Part shown: positions 1-5,631 of the stretch, piece by piece
How the letters are laid out: each line of letters starts with the position of its first letter
How positions within the stretch are numbered: the first letter of the stretch is position 1
DNA from: an uncultured Bifidobacterium sp.
Lineage (GTDB): Bacteria > Actinomycetota > Actinomycetes > Actinomycetales > Bifidobacteriaceae
Direction of reading: 5' to 3'
Length of the DNA stretch: 7,709 nt
Assembly: GCF_949292005.1 (NCBI RefSeq)
Contig: NZ_CASEXV010000006.1
Location: forward strand, 1 to 7,709
Made by a program: the position numbers and the translations under genes
The notes under the pieces: model-generated
The model's input: only the letters and a program-made list of their open reading frames with translations
Told to the model about the DNA's origin: nothing
Database searches by the model: none

Positions 1-154
1 CGACCCGTTTTCCTGCGAAAAGGCGTGCCCATTCGGCTCCCATGCGGTCGAAAAAGCCCACGTCGCATTGATGGTTCAAAAACGCGTCGACTTTGAGCAC
101 GCCTCCGGCTCTGACGATTCCGTCCCGGCGTATCCTCTCCTCAAGTTCCCTCAC
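1..154 (-). CDS. xpt: Xanthine phosphoribosyltransferase, N-terminal part (gene runs off left edge)
   Basis: Xpt is a cytoplasmic purine-salvage enzyme that converts xanthine and PRPP to XMP and pyrophosphate. Only the first 51 codons are in the window. The translation begins (V/M)RELEERIRRDG and contains LKVDAFLNHQ at residues 20-29. This matches the start of Bacillus Xpt (MEALKRKIEEEG..LKVDSFLNHQ) without gaps, including Leu20 and Asn27, known in the family as xanthine contacts. The PRPP-binding loop lies outside the window. I chose the GTG at 154-152 because it aligns with the family N-terminus and has a GAGG 4 nt upstream. An in-frame ATG at 217-215 would add 21 residues unlike the family and has no ribosome-binding site. 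The gene diverges from pcrA across a 231-bp spacer. No purine riboswitch was recognised in the leader. The family call is secure; the start is fairly secure. Confidence 0.87.
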   Translation of the reverse strand, partial: MRELEERIRRDGIVRAGGVLKVDAFLNHQCDVGFFDRMGAEWARLFAGKRV

Positions 155-193
155 GTGTCCTCTTTTCCTCTCCCGCTGTGCGGATGGAGACCG

Positions 194-199
194 AGCATA
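194..199 (-). promoter_or_regulatory. Possible -10 box for xpt
   Basis: On the minus strand TATGCT reads from 199 to 194, which would start transcription near 187 and give a leader of about 30 nt before the GTG at 154. No convincing -35 box sits 16-18 nt upstream. This is a weak motif match in the divergent xpt/pcrA spacer (155-385). That spacer otherwise shows no gene: its short reading frames lack ribosome-binding sites and recognisable proteins. For pcrA the same spacer offers only poor candidates, such as TGC plus TAAACA at 317-325. Confidence 0.25.
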
Positions 200-372
200 G
201 CCACCCACACTGACCATCCGTATCGCAAGTGGCTCCGTGGGTGCGCCGGGGTCATCGACGACGACGAGGAGGAAGGGGTACCGTCGCGCGGTTGTTGCCG
301 AGGTGACTGGCGTTCGTGCTAAACATGTATGCGCAGCCGAGAGGCCGGATAGGTCTTTGCGGAACCGTTCAA

Positions 373-380
373 AGGAAGGA
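373..380 (+). promoter_or_regulatory. Ribosome-binding site of pcrA
   Basis: AGGAAGGA at 373-380 lies 5 nt before the GTG at 386. It fixes this non-ATG start and gives the N-terminus MSQDPDVIQR. The 5' side of the site overlaps the right arm of a small AU-rich inverted repeat, CTTTG (355-359) with CAAAG (370-374), which could form a weak hairpin just upstream of or touching the site. Confidence 0.65.
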
Positions 381-385
381 CGCGA

Positions 386-2938
386 GTGTCACAGGATCCG
401 GATGTCATCCAACGCACGACGCAGGAACTCGTCGACGGTCTCAATCCCCAGCAGAGGGAGGCCGTGACGTATCGTGGGCCGGCGCTGCTCATAGGCGCGG
501 GAGCAGGATCGGGCAAAACCCGGGTGTTGACACGGCGCATCGCCTGGATGCTGACGGAGCTTGGGGCATGGCCCGGTCAGATATTGGCCATCACCTTCAC
601 CAACAAGGCCGCCGGCGAGATGCGCGAACGTCTCGGTCGTCTCATCGGACCTGCGGCACAGCGGATGTGGGTGTCCACATTCCATTCGGCGTGTGTGCGC
701 ATCCTTCGTCGCGATGGGAAGTCCATCGGCTTGTCGTCGGGGTTCTCCATCTACGATTCGGCGGACAGCGAGCGTCTTATCAAGATCATCTGCGTCGACC
801 TCAACGTGGATGTCAAACGGTATACGCCGAAGCTGCTCCTGTCCAAAATCTCCGACGCGAAGAACGGGCTCAAGGATTGGCGCGTCCAGCTGCGGGAGAA
901 GGCGCCGGACTATCGTCCGGGACAGCGGGGATACCATATCGGACGAGCCGACGACATCGATTCGATCGTCGCCATCGTCCACGCCGAATACCAGCATCGG
1001 CTCGCCATGGCCAACGCCGTCGACTTCGACGATTTGATCGGCAGAACCGTCGAGCTTCTTCGGTCGGATCCGCGGGTCGCGGCGTACTACAGGCACAGGT
1101 TCCGCTACATCCTTGTCGATGAGTATCAGGACACCAACCATGCGCAGTATGAGCTGATCCGCGAGCTTGCCGGGATCGACGCGGCAAAATCCCCAAACGC
1201 CGGATCCGACACGCAGCTCGGTGGGGAACCGGCGTGGGTCACCGTCGTAGGCGACTCCGACCAGTCCATCTACGCGTTCCGGGGCGCGGACATCAGCAAC
1301 ATCCGGGATTTCGACAAGGACTTCCCCGAAGCGCGCGTCATCATGCTGGAACAGAACTACCGTTCGACGCAGATGATTCTGGACGCGGCCAACGCGGTCA
1401 TCTCGCACAATCCCGACCGCCGTCCTAAGAAACTGTGGACGGCCGCCGGACCGGGAAGCAAGATCATCGGATACGCGGCCGACGACGAGAGGCAGGAGGC
1501 CGCATGGATATCCCGGGAAGCGGCCCGTCTGGCGCAGGAGGACGGAACGCCGTATTCGGACATGGCCGTCATGTACAGGGCGAACGCGCAGTCACGGGCC
1601 ATAGAGGAGGCGCTGATCAACGCGCGAATCCCGTATCAGCTGATCGGCGGGACGAGATTCTATGAACGCCGGGAGGTCAAGGACGCGATGGCCTACCTGC
1701 AGGCGATCGTCAACCCGGCCGACGATGTGAACATGCGTCGCATCCTCAACGTTCCCAAACGCGGATTGGGGGCGCGCGCCGAATCGTTGGTGCTGGAGTA
1801 CGCGCGGGACAATGGGATCACCTTCTGGGATGGCGTGGAGAGGTGCGACCGCATCGACGGCGTGCCGACCCGCACAGGTAGAATCCTTGAATCCTTCCGG
1901 CAGATGATGGGCGAGCTGAGGGAATTCGCCGACAAGCATGACGACCATCCGTCAGAGGTTGTGGCGAATGTGCTTGATCAGACCGGACTATTGGAGGAGC
2001 TTCGCCGTTCGGAGGACCCGCAGGACGCGTCCCGCGTCGACAATCTGGCCCAGCTGCAGTCGGTGGCCGCCGAGTTCGAGCAGAACACGCCCGACGCGAC
2101 GCTGGCGGGATTCCTGGAGACGACGGCATTGGTCGCGGATGCCGATCAGCTTCCCGACGAGGGGGAGAGCACCGGCAAGGTCACGCTGATGACGCTTCAT
2201 ACGGCGAAGGGTCTGGAATATCCTGTGGTGTTCCTTCCCGGCATGGAGCAGGGGACTTTCCCCCATTCACGCGCCATGGAGGATGTCGATGAGCTGTCCG
2301 AGGAACGGCGTCTGGCATATGTGGGAATAACCCGCGCCAAACGGCGTTTGTATGTCACCCGCGCGGCGAACCGCTTCCAGTGGGGGCGCACGGACGAGAT
2401 GTTGCCCAGCCAGTTCCTTGATGAGATACCCGATGGCCTTATCGAGTGGGAGCGCAGACAGGCGCCCTCGGAGCTCGTGCGTGGAGGTTCCGACGACGAG
2501 TTCGGCGGAGACTGGGATGACGACGATGGTGGTCGTCCATCCTTTGGACGTTCGTCATACGGCTCGTCCAGCAGGTCCGGGCGAGGAGGCTCGTGGGGGT
2601 CGTCAACAACCTACGGATCGACGTCGGCACGCGGAGGTTCCCGGCGCAGCACCTATGGATCCTATGGCACGTCCTCATCCCACGGAGCATCCTCGCACGC
2701 GACGAAGTCCTCCAGGGTGTCAACTCGCACAGCACCGGCGAAGCGGGTGAAACCCGCCGTTCCTCATGCGGATGTGGGGCAATTCGCCGTTGGCGACAAG
2801 GTCTCGCATGACAGCTTCGGTCTTGGCACGGTGGTGGGCATAGAAGACAAGGGCCACAACTCCGTGGCGGTTGTGGATTTCGGATCGGGCGGGGTCAAGC
2901 GTCTTCTCCTGCGGGTCGCGCCTATGGAGAAGCTGTGA
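386..2938 (+). CDS. pcrA: ATP-dependent DNA helicase PcrA/UvrD (actinobacterial UvrD1 type)
   Basis: Superfamily 1A 3'-5' DNA helicase acting in nucleotide excision repair, removal of stalled RNA polymerase and replication-conflict repair. All motifs are present: Walker A GAGAGSGKT (37-45), motif Ia TFTNKAAGEMRERL (70-83), TFHS (98-101), motif II VDEYQDTN (244-251), motif III GDSDQSIYAFRGA (289-301), motif IV EQNYRS (322-327), motif V TLHTAKGLEYPVVF (603-616) and motif VI EERRLAYVGITRAKRRL (639-655). A polar insertion at about 262-284 separates motifs II and III. After the core comes an acidic patch (702-716, DDEFGGDWDDDD), a roughly 75-residue Ser/Gly/Arg/Tyr-rich linker (717-790), and a terminal domain (797-850, VGDKVSHDSFGLGTVVGIE..VDFG). 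That last part matches the Tudor-like C-terminal fold by which PcrA/UvrD binds RNA polymerase. The 850-residue length is long for the family because of the linker. The start is a GTG with AGGAAGGA 5 nt upstream. No terminator is seen after the stop, so readthrough into rpsD is possible. Confidence 0.97.
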   Translation: MSQDPDVIQRTTQELVDGLNPQQREAVTYRGPALLIGAGAGSGKTRVLTRRIAWMLTELGAWPGQILAITFTNKAAGEMRERLGRLIGPAAQRMWVSTFHSACVRILRRDGKSIGLSSGFSIYDSADSERLIKIICVDLNVDVKRYTPKLLLSKISDAKNGLKDWRVQLREKAPDYRPGQRGYHIGRADDIDSIVAIVHAEYQHRLAMANAVDFDDLIGRTVELLRSDPRVAAYYRHRFRYILVDEYQDTNHAQYELIRELAGIDAAKSPNAGSDTQLGGEPAWVTVVGDSDQSIYAFRGADISNIRDFDKDFPEARVIMLEQNYRSTQMILDAANAVISHNPDRRPKKLWTAAGPGSKIIGYAADDERQEAAWISREAARLAQEDGTPYSDMAVMYRANAQSRAIEEALINARIPYQLIGGTRFYERREVKDAMAYLQAIVNPADDVNMRRILNVPKRGLGARAESLVLEYARDNGITFWDGVERCDRIDGVPTRTGRILESFRQMMGELREFADKHDDHPSEVVANVLDQTGLLEELRRSEDPQDASRVDNLAQLQSVAAEFEQNTPDATLAGFLETTALVADADQLPDEGESTGKVTLMTLHTAKGLEYPVVFLPGMEQGTFPHSRAMEDVDELSEERRLAYVGITRAKRRLYVTRAANRFQWGRTDEMLPSQFLDEIPDGLIEWERRQAPSELVRGGSDDEFGGDWDDDDGGRPSFGRSSYGSSSRSGRGGSWGSSTTYGSTSARGGSRRSTYGSYGTSSSHGASSHATKSSRVSTRTAPAKRVKPAVPHADVGQFAVGDKVSHDSFGLGTVVGIEDKGHNSVAVVDFGSGGVKRLLLRVAPMEKL

Positions 2939-2944
2939 TATTCT
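2936..2944 (+). promoter_or_regulatory. Candidate extended -10 promoter for rpsD
   Basis: TGA at 2936-2938 is the pcrA stop codon and also forms a TGN extension directly in front of TATTCT (2939-2944), together making an extended -10 element. Transcription would start near 2951 and give an rpsD leader of about 166 nt. No -35 box is recognisable 16-18 nt upstream, which extended -10 promoters can tolerate. The call rests on the motif only. Confidence 0.4.
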
Positions 2945-3001
2945 AGACGCTTGTGTCTGCCGTGGGTGGACATTGTCTGGAGTCTTGGCCCATCAGCGGG
3001 A

Positions 3002-3078
3002 CGGCGGTTCTTCCGGAACCGTTGACGCCTGTGCGTCGAAGCGTTGGAGAGGCTGACTCGGCGCGTGTTTTCCACGTG
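3002..3078 (+). promoter_or_regulatory. Structured rpsD leader with tandem hairpins (possible S4 autoregulatory site)
   Basis: Three hairpins can be drawn in the 178-nt pcrA-rpsD gap. The first pairs CGGCGGTTC (3002-3010) with GAACCGTTG (3016-3024), using two G-U pairs. The second pairs TTGACGC (3022-3028) with GCGTCGA (3033-3039) around a CTGT loop, using one U-G pair. It directly abuts the first, and they compete for 3022-3024. The third pairs CGCGTG (3062-3067) with CACGTG (3073-3078) around TTTTC, with one G-U pair, about 27 nt before the ribosome-binding site GAAGGAAA (3105-3112). None is followed by a T run, so they do not look like terminators. In several bacteria S4 represses its own mRNA through leader structures; applying that here is inference. 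I do not recognise a named Rfam family. Confidence 0.4.
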
Positions 3079-3116
3079 TCACGTTTCAGATAACGACAGA
3101 AATAGAAGGAAACATC

Positions 3117-3743
3117 ATGACCAACATTCAGCGGTCACGTCGTCAGGTTCGCCTGTCGCGAGCTCTGGGGATCGCTTTGACCCCGAAGGCCCAGCGTATT
3201 TTCGAGAAGCGCCCCTATGCTCCTGGCGAGCATGGACGCACCCGTCGCCGGACCGAGTCGGATTACGCTGTCCGTCTGCGCGAGAAGCAGCGTCTGCGCG
3301 CCCAGTATGGCGTGTCGGAGAAGCAGCTCCGCGCCGTGTATGAGCGTGGAACCCACACGTCGGGACAGACCGGCAACGCCATGCTCATCGATCTTGAGAC
3401 CCGGCTTGACGCGCTCGTGCTGCGTTCGGGATTCGCCCGTACCACGGCTCAGGCCCGCCAGTTCGTCGTTCACCGTCACATTCTTGTCGATGGCAACATC
3501 GTCGACCGTCCGTCCTACCGCGTCAAGCCCGGACAGACCATTCAGGTCAAGGCCAAGAGCCAGACGATGGTTCCTTTCCAGATCGCCGCAGAGGGAGTCC
3601 ATCGCGACGTCCTCCCCGCGGTTCCCGGTTACCTTGATGTGAACCTCACGTCCTTGAAAGCCACCCTCGTCCGCAAGCCGGAGACTGAGGAGATTCCCGT
3701 TCAGGTCAACATCCAGTACGTCGTCGAGTTCTACGCCCGCTGA
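3117..3743 (+). CDS. rpsD: 30S ribosomal protein S4
   Basis: S4 is a primary 16S rRNA-binding protein that nucleates 30S assembly (5' domain, body) and contributes to decoding fidelity; in many bacteria it also represses its own synthesis. At 208 residues it is full length. The N-terminal domain includes FEKRPYAPGEHG (29-40). The S4 RNA-binding fold covers about 96-158, with TRLDALVLRSGFART, ARQFVVHRHILVDG and PSYRVKPGQ. The tail EIPVQVNIQYVVEFYAR (192-208) is typical. There is no cysteine anywhere, so this is the zinc-independent C-minus form, also found in Mycobacterium S4. The ATG at 3117 has GAAGGAAA upstream with normal spacing. The gene stands alone rather than in the alpha operon, between pcrA and a strong terminator. 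It is preceded by a structured leader and a candidate promoter. Confidence 0.98.
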   Translation: MTNIQRSRRQVRLSRALGIALTPKAQRIFEKRPYAPGEHGRTRRRTESDYAVRLREKQRLRAQYGVSEKQLRAVYERGTHTSGQTGNAMLIDLETRLDALVLRSGFARTTAQARQFVVHRHILVDGNIVDRPSYRVKPGQTIQVKAKSQTMVPFQIAAEGVHRDVLPAVPGYLDVNLTSLKATLVRKPETEEIPVQVNIQYVVEFYAR

Positions 3744-3759
3744 CGTACCGAGCAGTCTT

Positions 3760-3798
3760 GTGCCCCCGTGGAAAGATTCCGCGGGGGCACGCTTATTT
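3760..3798 (+). terminator. Strong intrinsic terminator of rpsD
   Basis: A 14-bp stem starts 16 nt after the rpsD stop. GTGCCCCCGTGGAA (3760-3773) pairs with TTCCGCGGGGGCAC (3777-3790), continuous apart from one U-G wobble, and closes on an AGA loop. It is followed by GCTTATTT (3791-3798), a short T-rich tail. Read on the minus strand the hairpin has a poor T tract, so it probably acts mainly on rpsD transcripts rather than on the convergent minus-strand gene. Confidence 0.9.
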
Positions 3799-3993
3799 AC
3801 CTGATGCTCATTACCTGTGTTGGCCTCACCCGTCCGTCGCTGGCATCGTTGCTGGCATAAATCCGTTGCTATTCGATATGGCTCTTATCCGGCCGTGTGC
3901 CTATTTCAACTTCTGACCGTTCCGTTTTCCCGTCGGCGCCTTCTGTTGCCATTCCTGCCCCGGCCTCGTCGGATTGTTACGTAGCGCGGCTTG
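3799..3993. other. Convergent non-coding spacer
   Basis: This stretch between the rpsD terminator and the end of the minus-strand membrane-protein gene shows no credible gene on either strand. It contains an imperfect short direct repeat: GCTGGCAT occurs at 3839-3846 and again at 3851-3858, offset by 12 bases. An 18-codon frame beginning at 3804 has no ribosome-binding site. I find no clear hairpin plus T-run terminator for the minus-strand gene. Confidence 0.6.
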
Positions 3994-4359
3994 TCAGTCT
4001 CCGATGATCGATCCCACGAGCGATGAGACGATCGCCATGATCAGAGAACCCACAACCGACCATAGAAATCCATGTATAACGACGCCGACGCCGAAGAACG
4101 ACAACGCGAGCCACGAAGCAAGTCTCATGAACAGCCAGTTGATGATAAGCGCGACAAGGCCAAAGCTGAGGATGCTGAAGGGCAACGCGAGGACGTGGAC
4201 GACTGGTTTGATGGATGCGTTGATGATTGCCATGAAGAACGCGAACGCGGCGACGCCCAGAACCGGAGGGGTGCCGATTGGCGTCATGCCGGGAAGAACC
4301 GCCACCATGACGCCAGCGGCTATGGAGAGCACGAGCCATCGAGAGAGAAATGAGGACAT
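3994..4359 (-). CDS. Small integral membrane protein, phage-holin superfamily IV type (PF04020-like)
   Basis: This 121-residue protein is almost entirely hydrophobic, with about four membrane segments near 8-24, 31-48, 56-78 and 86-118. The pattern GVAAFAFFMAIINASIKPV (35-53), with the NAxxKP turn between helices 2 and 3, and the following LALPFSILSFGLVALIINW resemble the 'phage holin family protein' group (mycobacterial 4-TM holin, PF04020). That group is common in bacterial chromosomes outside prophages, and its cellular function is not established. There are no phage genes nearby, so a lysis role is unlikely here. I placed the start at the ATG 4359-4357 because the protein then begins MSSFLSRWLVLSI, as family members do. 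Longer reading would be antisense to the phosphatase gene. No Shine-Dalgarno is present; the ATG follows a -10 box by 6 nt. It is convergent with rpsD. Confidence 0.85.
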   Translation of the reverse strand: MSSFLSRWLVLSIAAGVMVAVLPGMTPIGTPPVLGVAAFAFFMAIINASIKPVVHVLALPFSILSFGLVALIINWLFMRLASWLALSFFGVGVVIHGFLWSVVGSLIMAIVSSLVGSIIGD

Positions 4360-4365
4360 GCTCTG

Positions 4366-4374
4366 ATTATGCCA
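4366..4374 (-). promoter_or_regulatory. Extended -10 promoter giving a leaderless mRNA (membrane-protein gene)
   Basis: On the minus strand TGG (4374-4372) directly precedes CATAAT (4371-4366), which ends exactly 6 nt before the ATG at 4359. This places the expected transcription start on or next to the A of the start codon. No Shine-Dalgarno lies in the intervening CAGAGC. The -35 region is not recognisable, as allowed for extended -10 promoters. It mirrors the promoter of the divergent gene. Confidence 0.6.
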
Positions 4375-4428
4375 TCGTTTTGCGTCCTCGTCGTGTGGGG
4401 CCTGCATGATCGTCCACGGTTCCGCCGG

Positions 4429-4437
4429 TGCGATAAT
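4429..4437 (+). promoter_or_regulatory. Extended -10 promoter giving a leaderless mRNA (phosphatase gene)
   Basis: TGC (4429-4431) directly precedes GATAAT (4432-4437), which ends exactly 6 nt before the ATG at 4444. The expected transcription start therefore coincides with the start codon. The spacer CGGCAT contains no ribosome-binding site. No good -35 hexamer is visible 16-18 nt upstream. The spacing also argues for the start at 4444 over the upstream in-frame ATG at 4369, which would place the promoter inside the coding region. Confidence 0.62.
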
Positions 4438-4443
4438 CGGCAT

Positions 4444-5118
4444 ATGCGAATCACTCTCCACCTTGTCCGTCACGGACAGACGTATTTCAATCGGTACAAC
4501 AGACTTCAGGGATGGTCCAACTCCCCATTGACCACGCAAGGCCGGGACGATGCCAGACGCGCGGCCGACCACTTGCGGGATATGGCTTTCGACGCGGCGT
4601 ATTGCTCCGACACCACGCGTGCGATGGAGACGGCCGCCGTGATCTTGGACGTCAACGAACGGGCGGGTCATGCCCGTCCCGAGTTGACGACGTCTCCGGC
4701 CTTCCGAGAACAGTTCTATGGGTATTTCGAAGGCAGGGATATGTCGGAATCATGGTGGGCGGCCGGGGCTCCGCATGGGGCAGCGACATACGCGGACATC
4801 GTCAGGGACCATGGACTGGCAGCCACGCGGGATTTCCTCAAACAAGCCGATCCCTTCCACGACGCAGAATCGGATGAGGAATACTGGAGAAGGATCGAAT
4901 CCGGTTTCGATCTGATCGCGTCCAACCCCCATCTCAAGAATGGAAGCCATGTGTTGCAGATATCGCATGGAAACACCTTGCTTAGCCTCATCAACCGCTT
5001 TGGGTCCGGCGACGGCGTCATGACCACCCGGCCGGCGAACGGAAGCGTGACGGTCCTTTCATTCGACACGGGGATGCCACTTGACGCCGGCGTGAGGGTG
5101 CTTGCCGTGGGCGACTGA
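4444..5118 (+). CDS. Histidine phosphatase family protein (phosphoglycerate mutase-like)
   Basis: This 224-residue cytoplasmic protein belongs to the branch-1 histidine phosphatase superfamily. The catalytic motif LVRHGQT is at 7-13, with His10 as the expected phospho-acceptor. Other landmarks are NRLQGWSNSPLTTQG (19-33), Arg59 in CSDTTRAMETA, a probable acid Glu89 in FREQFYGYFEG, and the second catalytic His175 in QISHGNT. All pocket residues appear intact, so the enzyme should be active. The substrate cannot be named: the family includes cofactor-dependent mutases, sugar-phosphate, nucleotide and lipid phosphatases. The stretch at 101-140 (SESWWAAGAPHGAATY...) is a cap-like insertion that may set specificity. 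The start at 4444 puts RHG at the usual position near the N-terminus. It is followed by a 105-nt gap before the DUF948 gene with no clear terminator, so readthrough is possible. A true glycolytic GpmA is less likely, because the characteristic GpmA insert is missing. Confidence 0.92.
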   Translation: MRITLHLVRHGQTYFNRYNRLQGWSNSPLTTQGRDDARRAADHLRDMAFDAAYCSDTTRAMETAAVILDVNERAGHARPELTTSPAFREQFYGYFEGRDMSESWWAAGAPHGAATYADIVRDHGLAATRDFLKQADPFHDAESDEEYWRRIESGFDLIASNPHLKNGSHVLQISHGNTLLSLINRFGSGDGVMTTRPANGSVTVLSFDTGMPLDAGVRVLAVGD

Positions 5119-5162
5119 TTCATTCGGATGCCGTTTCCGCCGTGGGAGTCCCGGCCGCGAAC

Positions 5163-5168
5163 TAGGCT
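5163..5168 (+). promoter_or_regulatory. Possible -10 box upstream of DUF948
   Basis: TAGGCT at 5163-5168 fits the relaxed actinobacterial TANNNT -10 pattern and lies 55 nt before the DUF948 start, after the phosphatase gene has ended. I see no good -35 hexamer. Initiation near 5175 would place the inverted repeat at 5186-5205 just inside the transcript. Confidence 0.35.
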
Positions 5169-5185
5169 AAGCTGGGTCTTTGTCC

Positions 5186-5205
5186 GCCTGGAACGGTTCC
5201 AAGGC
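5186..5205. promoter_or_regulatory. Inverted repeat between the putative promoter and ribosome-binding site of DUF948
   Basis: TGGAAC (5189-5194) and GTTCCA (5196-5201) are perfect inverted arms around a single G. GCC (5186-5188) and GGC (5203-5205) extend the symmetry with one unpaired A at 5202. The element sits 7 nt before the ribosome-binding site GAGGTG (5213-5218). It could be a protein operator or, with a CGG loop, an 8-bp RNA hairpin. No T run follows, so it is not a terminator. The role is inferred from position only. Confidence 0.4.
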
Positions 5206-5223
5206 AGAAAACGAGGTGCAATT

Positions 5224-5631
5224 ATGGGTGTCGCAGATATCGCTGGATTGATCGCCGCCATAGCTTTCGCCATACTCACCGGTTTTCTCATCTATCCCCT
5301 GATTCGGCTGGGCAAGCTGTTCGACCAGATCGCCGCGACCGTGCGCGATTCGGGAGACCACGCCATTCCGGCATTGGACGAGGGCGTGACGACCGTTCGC
5401 CAGATCAACAGATCGTTGGAGGACGTCAACAAGATTTCCGAGGCGGCATCATCGACGGCGCGCAACGTTGGCGCGCTGGCAGACCTGTATGGATCCTTCC
5501 TGGGCAAGCCTGTCATCAAAATCGCTTCGACCCTCTATGCGGTCAGAAGCACCGTGGGATCATTCATGGCCGGAAGGCGGGCGTCCGACGCCGCTGCTAC
5601 CGACGCGTCTACGACCACCAAGGGGGAATGA
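5224..5631 (+). CDS. DUF948 domain-containing membrane protein
   Basis: This 135-residue protein has one N-terminal membrane helix at about 5-27 (DIAGLIAAIAFAILTGFLIYPL). It is followed by a long amphipathic, probably coiled-coil cytoplasmic segment (30-85) with repeated polar and hydrophobic residues (LGKLFDQIAATVRDSG..VRQINRSLEDVNKISEAASS). A short segment, GSFLGKPVIKIASTLYAVRSTV (90-111), and a low-complexity Ala/Thr/Ser tail complete it. This organisation is that of DUF948, actinobacterial and firmicute membrane-anchored proteins of unknown biochemical function. The start at 5224 has GAGGTG 5 nt upstream; the open frame extends to 5128 but without family-like sequence. The gene overlaps the next by one base and sits just before alaS, an arrangement I recall from other actinobacteria. 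Confidence 0.85.
   Translation: MGVADIAGLIAAIAFAILTGFLIYPLIRLGKLFDQIAATVRDSGDHAIPALDEGVTTVRQINRSLEDVNKISEAASSTARNVGALADLYGSFLGKPVIKIASTLYAVRSTVGSFMAGRRASDAAATDASTTTKGE

Noticed and set aside
155..215. Longer Xpt starting at the in-frame ATG at 217
   Set aside because: The additional 21 residues have no counterpart in known Xpt proteins and there is no ribosome-binding site before that ATG. The GTG at 154 aligns exactly with family starts.
389..1408. Long minus-strand open frame inside pcrA (339 codons)
   Set aside because: It is antisense to a helicase with all motifs intact, has no recognisable protein sequence, and is a typical high-GC shadow frame.
3804..3860. Short plus-strand frame of 18 codons after the rpsD terminator
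   Set aside because: It has no ribosome-binding site, no promoter and no recognisable product.
4072..4353. Plus-strand open frames opposite the holin-like gene
   Set aside because: The translations are highly charged and repetitive, as expected of the complement of a membrane protein, and they lack a credible start signal.
3994..4359. Prophage lysis module
   Set aside because: The 'holin' name is a family label. No endolysin, phage structural gene or integrase lies nearby, and the neighbours are housekeeping genes.
4360..4671. N-terminal extension of the minus-strand membrane protein up to 4671
   Set aside because: The extra 104 residues are antisense to the phosphatase N-terminus, are not membrane-like, and would remove the extended -10 box placed just before the ATG at 4359.
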